A stretch of DNA of 15,816 nt from an uncultured Chloroflexota bacterium (GTDB lineage Bacteria > Chloroflexota > Anaerolineae > Caldilineales > Caldilineaceae), in the NCBI GenBank assembly GCA_903879975.1, contig CAIRNL010000837.1:1-15816 (forward strand), given 5' to 3'. Below the pieces are notes generated by a model that saw only the letters and a program-made list of their open reading frames with translations, did no database searches and was not told where the DNA came from. Of the stretch, positions 13,337-15,816 are shown piece by piece. The position numbers were made by a program, and so were the translations under genes. Position 1 is the first letter of the stretch. Each line of letters begins with the position of its first letter.

Positions 13337-13345
13337 ATCATATCA
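13337..13345 (-). promoter_or_regulatory. Candidate extended -10 promoter element for the PotD-like gene
   Basis: On the minus strand this reads TGATATGAT, which fits the extended -10 pattern TGnTATnAT. It would start transcription near 13330, about 47 bases before the ATG. No good TTGACA-like -35 is visible at normal spacing, which is acceptable for an extended -10 but keeps the call tentative. Confidence 0.35.
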
Positions 13346-13401
13346 CAGGGCACGTCGATCCTGGTTCTTGCCGGCTGCACGGACGTTGGCAAAGAAGCGG
13401 T

Positions 13402-13527
13402 GATCTCTGCAGTCCAGCACTGCGCCAGATTCACAACGATGTGGCCTGTTGCGGTTGCGACATAGCCTGCAGGCAAGCGGCCTGCGCCTTGTAGGCGCCC
13501 GGCATCTGATTGAGAAACTGAGTAGAC
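13402..13527 (-). pseudogene. Frameshifted remnant of an SdrD-B-type repeat
   Basis: This stretch is a decayed copy of the second half of repeat 4 of the neighbouring SdrD-B-like gene (about 14602-14727). On the minus strand it reads QFLNQMPGAYKAQAA, then shifts frame and continues LPAGYVATATGHIVVNLAQ. The intact gene reads QFLNQMLGTYEVRAAVPAGYVATGADSIVVNLAQ across the same region as one frame. By hand count about 57 of 65 bases match between 13411-13475 and 14611-14675, and a one-base deletion follows near 13475. There is no start codon or Shine-Dalgarno sequence. It sits just downstream of the terminator of the intact gene, in the same orientation, so it may be what is left of a lost paralogue or of a duplicated 3' end. 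Confidence 0.85.
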
Positions 13528-13534
13528 AAACTAG

Positions 13535-13567
13535 ACAAGCCAGGTTTCTGCTAGAAACCTGGCTTGT
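13535..13567 (-). terminator. Terminator-like hairpin after the SdrD-B-type gene
   Basis: A perfect 15-base inverted repeat (13535-13549 with 13553-13567) has loop GCT and core CCAGGTTTCT / AGAAACCTGG. It begins 30 bases past the stop of the minus-strand gene. On the minus strand only a weak T-rich stretch follows (CTAGTTTGTCTAC), so it may be a weak terminator or an mRNA 3'-end stabiliser. Its core matches the hairpin at 12081-12120. Confidence 0.7.
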
Positions 13568-13596
13568 GGAGTGAAAGAATCAGAGTGGAGCGGCGG

Positions 13597-15816
13597 CTAG
13601 CGTTGGACTGCCGGCAGATAGATGCGGTTGGAGAGCAACGGCTCTTCTGTGGGCTCGAGCGCAGTCGGTGCAGAGGGCAGGTTGGGCCGGATGCCGAAGC
13701 GGGCCGCCGCAGCGCTCACCCCATCGACGCGCACTGCCTGGTTCAGTTCGGTCGTGCGTGTGAAGTCGGGCGGCAGGGTCACTACCACTTCGTAGTCACC
13801 GGCCGTGAGAGGCTCAAAACGATAGAAGCCGGCGACGGACGTCCTGACACTGCGCTCGGCTGCACCCGGTGTGCGCAAAGTCACAGTGGCACCGGCAACG
13901 CCCGTTTCGTTACGCTCTTGCAACTGGCTGCGGTTCAGGTCGGAGAAGACACGACCCAGGATGCTGTCCGTGCGGGCAAGCCCGATGCTCAGCGTGGCCG
14001 CCGCACCGATCCCCTCTGTGCTCAAGCTAAGCGGGCCTGGGGTGGATGTTGCAGCGTAGCCCGACGGCGCCACTACCTGCACCTGGTACTGTCCTGCAGA
14101 GAGCTGGCTGAAGCGGTAGCTGCCGTCAGCGGCGCTGTTCTGCTCGGCGCGTAAGGCGCCGTTGCCGTCGAGTAGCCGGACGCGCAGGCCGCCCATCCCC
14201 GGCTCATCGCTGTTGCGAATGCTGCTGCCGTCGAAATCGTCGAAGACGATACCACTGACCGTCCCGATTGGCAGGAAACCGAATTGTTCGCTGGCCCTGC
14301 CGTCGGGCGCAATGCTCACGCTGGCCAGCGTACGCGGGGCGACGTAACTATCATCTGGCGGCTGTGTGCGGAGTTCGTAATCGCCGGCAGTGACGTCTCG
14401 GAAAAGTACCGACCCGGTGCTGCTGGTAGTTGCCGTGTAGCTGCTCTGGCTGGCAGCGGCAGACAACAGGTCGCTGCCAACAGATTGCAGCACAACTGGC
14501 AGGTTTGCCAACACCGGCTCATTCTCATCCTGCACGCCGTTGCCGTTGAAGTCTTCATAGGTCGTGGCGGCGATACTGTTGGCACGCTGCCAGCCGAAGT
14601 TGGCCGCCGCAGTCCAGAACTGCGCCAGATTCACGACGATGCTGTCTGCTCCGGTTGCGACATAGCCGGCAGGCACAGCGGCCCGCACCTCGTAGGTGCC
14701 CAGCATCTGATTGAGGAACTGATAGGCGCCGTCGCTCGCCGTTCGCACCTCGCGCACAAACAGCTCATCCCCGGTCTTGAACACGCCATCTGGGCCAGCG
14801 CTGTAGAGGCTGACGGTAATGCCGCCCAGCCCCACCACCTCAGTTTGCTGGCGTACAGCATCGCCGTTGTGGTCTTCGTAGAGAACGCCGGCAATCGTAC
14901 TGACCGGCTGCAAGCCAAAGCTGAGATGTACAGCGCTTTCAGCAAAGAGCAGCACGCTTTGCTGAGCAGGCGACACCGGAGCAAAGCTGGCTGGCACGCC
15001 GAGCTGCAGCAAAACGGTCCCAGGCAGCAGCCCGGCGATGGTGTAGCGACCGTTGCCGGCGCTGACCGCGCTGCTGACCACTGCCCCGTTCGACAGCGCC
15101 AGCACGGTCACCCCTTCCAGGCTCGGCTCAGTGCTGTTTTGGCGTCCATTACCGTCGATATCCTGGAAGACCACACCGCTGACAGTGCCGCGTTCCTGGT
15201 AGGCGAAGACGGCCACAGCGGACCCGCCGCTGCCCATGTTGACCACGCGCTGGGTGGGGCCGTTGGATATCCATTCCGGCGCTGCGGCGACGCTCACCTG
15301 ATAGACGCCGGGCGCCAGCCCAGCGAATTGGTAGCGTCCATTGCTGTCCGTGGCCGTGTTGAGTGTGCTCCCGCCCGGCGTCACCAGCGACACTGCTGCG
15401 TTGGCGAGACCAGGTTCGTTGTTGTCGGCAGCGCCGTTACCATTGAGATCGTGGAAGACGGCACCGTTCAACACCCCTATCCGCAGCAAGCCAAAACTTG
15501 CCCCGGCTGCTTCACTGCCTGTGACCAGGGCAACATTCTGCTCCGGTGTACTGCCGGCCACCCAGCCCTCCGACACTGTGAGGCGCAGCAGATAGCTGCC
15601 GGGGGCGATCGCGCTGAAACGGTAGAGGCCGCGGGCATCGCTCTGCGTGGTCTGCAGCACAGCGCCGCTGCCGTCGAGCAACGTCACCGTCATGCCCGGT
15701 ACCCCAGGCTCGCCGCTGTTTTGGCGGCCACTGCCGTCCAGGTCTTCAAAGACCACACCGGAGGCACTGCCCCGCTCCTGCAGGGCGAAGTTGGCCGTGC
15801 GCACGATGACGCCGGC
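13597..15816 (-). CDS. SdrD-B/Cna-B-type repeat surface protein, 5' partial
   Basis: The frame is open from the right edge, where the first residues read AGVIVRTANF, to TAG at 13597-13599. This gives 739 residues, with the N-terminus outside the window; the GTG at 15804 is internal to a repeat. Seven SdrD-B/Cna-B-like beta-sandwich repeats of about 95 to 108 residues fill it. Each starts with a 'G.VF.D.(D/N)G.G..(N/D)..EPG' motif, as in GVVFEDLDGSGRQNSGEPG, GAVFHDLNGNGAADNNEPG and GVVFQDIDGNGRQN; these Asp/Asn-rich loops probably bind calcium. Each continues with G.Y.F..L.PG.Y.V strands. The motif is degraded in repeat 4 (DHNGDAVRQQTE) and repeat 7 (DLNRSQLQERNE). The C-terminus is a Pro/Glu linker and RIYLPAVQR. 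Such proteins are surface stalks or adhesins. I see no LPXTG signal or membrane anchor. Transcription likely ends at the hairpin at 13535-13567. Confidence 0.93.
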   Translation of the reverse strand, partial: AGVIVRTANFALQERGSASGVVFEDLDGSGRQNSGEPGVPGMTVTLLDGSGAVLQTTQSDARGLYRFSAIAPGSYLLRLTVSEGWVAGSTPEQNVALVTGSEAAGASFGLLRIGVLNGAVFHDLNGNGAADNNEPGLANAAVSLVTPGGSTLNTATDSNGRYQFAGLAPGVYQVSVAAAPEWISNGPTQRVVNMGSGGSAVAVFAYQERGTVSGVVFQDIDGNGRQNSTEPSLEGVTVLALSNGAVVSSAVSAGNGRYTIAGLLPGTVLLQLGVPASFAPVSPAQQSVLLFAESAVHLSFGLQPVSTIAGVLYEDHNGDAVRQQTEVVGLGGITVSLYSAGPDGVFKTGDELFVREVRTASDGAYQFLNQMLGTYEVRAAVPAGYVATGADSIVVNLAQFWTAAANFGWQRANSIAATTYEDFNGNGVQDENEPVLANLPVVLQSVGSDLLSAAASQSSYTATTSSTGSVLFRDVTAGDYELRTQPPDDSYVAPRTLASVSIAPDGRASEQFGFLPIGTVSGIVFDDFDGSSIRNSDEPGMGGLRVRLLDGNGALRAEQNSAADGSYRFSQLSAGQYQVQVVAPSGYAATSTPGPLSLSTEGIGAAATLSIGLARTDSILGRVFSDLNRSQLQERNETGVAGATVTLRTPGAAERSVRTSVAGFYRFEPLTAGDYEVVVTLPPDFTRTTELNQAVRVDGVSAAAARFGIRPNLPSAPTALEPTEEPLLSNRIYLPAVQR
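13600..13626 (-). other. C-terminal RIYLPAVQR motif
   Basis: The last nine residues of the SdrD-B-type protein are RIYLPAVQR, directly before the stop. IYLPA(I/V) also occurs near the end of the giant protein (11910-11927). The motif lies after a Pro/Glu-rich linker, outside the last repeat, as a sorting or attachment signal would. Confidence 0.6.

Noticed and set aside
13063..13476. Minus-strand open frame as a small real gene upstream of the PotD-like gene
   Set aside because: Its first part is the SdrD-B remnant after a frameshift and the rest is antiparallel noise that overlaps the signal peptide region of the PotD-like gene in another frame. It has no ribosome binding site.
13564..14154. 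Plus-strand open frame (196 codons) opposite the SdrD-B gene
   Set aside because: It is antisense to well-conserved SdrD-B repeats 6 and 7 and has no recognisable domain.

Overview
The window is GC-rich, densely coding bacterial DNA dominated by extracytoplasmic proteins. Three traits suggest a Chloroflexota member (Anaerolineae or Caldilineae type): long Thr/Pro linkers between surface domains, mosaic proteins built from PKD, NHL, LamG and tectonin-type modules, and an 'IYLPA(I/V)' motif near the C-terminus of both large secreted proteins. This assignment is inference; no rRNA or other phylogenetic marker is present.

Layout. Positions 1-11966 (+) hold the 3' part of one giant gene (at least 3987 codons, 5' end outside the window). 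It encodes a multidomain surface or secreted protein. In order it has: a 14-residue tandem repeat; a Thr/Pro linker; PKD and PKD-like (K319L/REJ-type) Ig folds; a discoidin-like domain; more PKD modules; a right-handed beta-helix of the 'choice-of-anchor Q' type; three more PKD modules, the last split by an inserted GON domain; three cysteine-paired 'bacterial repeat' domains alternating with two six-bladed NHL propellers; a LamG-like domain; a cadherin-like Ig fold; a tectonin-like propeller; and a short tail with IYLPAI. Positions 12081-12120 form a strong bidirectional terminator. Positions 12141-13283 (-) encode a PotD-like lipoprotein, the substrate-binding component of an ABC importer, with its own Shine-Dalgarno sequence and a candidate extended -10. 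Positions 13402-13527 hold a frameshifted remnant of an SdrD-B-type repeat. Positions 13535-13567 form a second hairpin with the same core as the first. Positions 13597-15816 (-) hold the 3' part of a second large surface protein with seven SdrD-B/Cna-B-like repeats, ending in RIYLPAVQR. Its start lies beyond the right edge.

How the genes relate. The two large proteins look like cell-surface or matrix proteins with many carbohydrate- or protein-binding folds. The shared C-terminal motif suggests a common export or attachment route. The solute-binding lipoprotein between them has no permease or ATPase partner in view and appears monocistronic. No RNA genes, CRISPR array, insertion sequence or complete mobile element was seen. 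The most unusual structures are the 14-residue repeat, the GON domain nested in a PKD fold, and the replacement of polyamine-binding acidic residues in the PotD-like protein.
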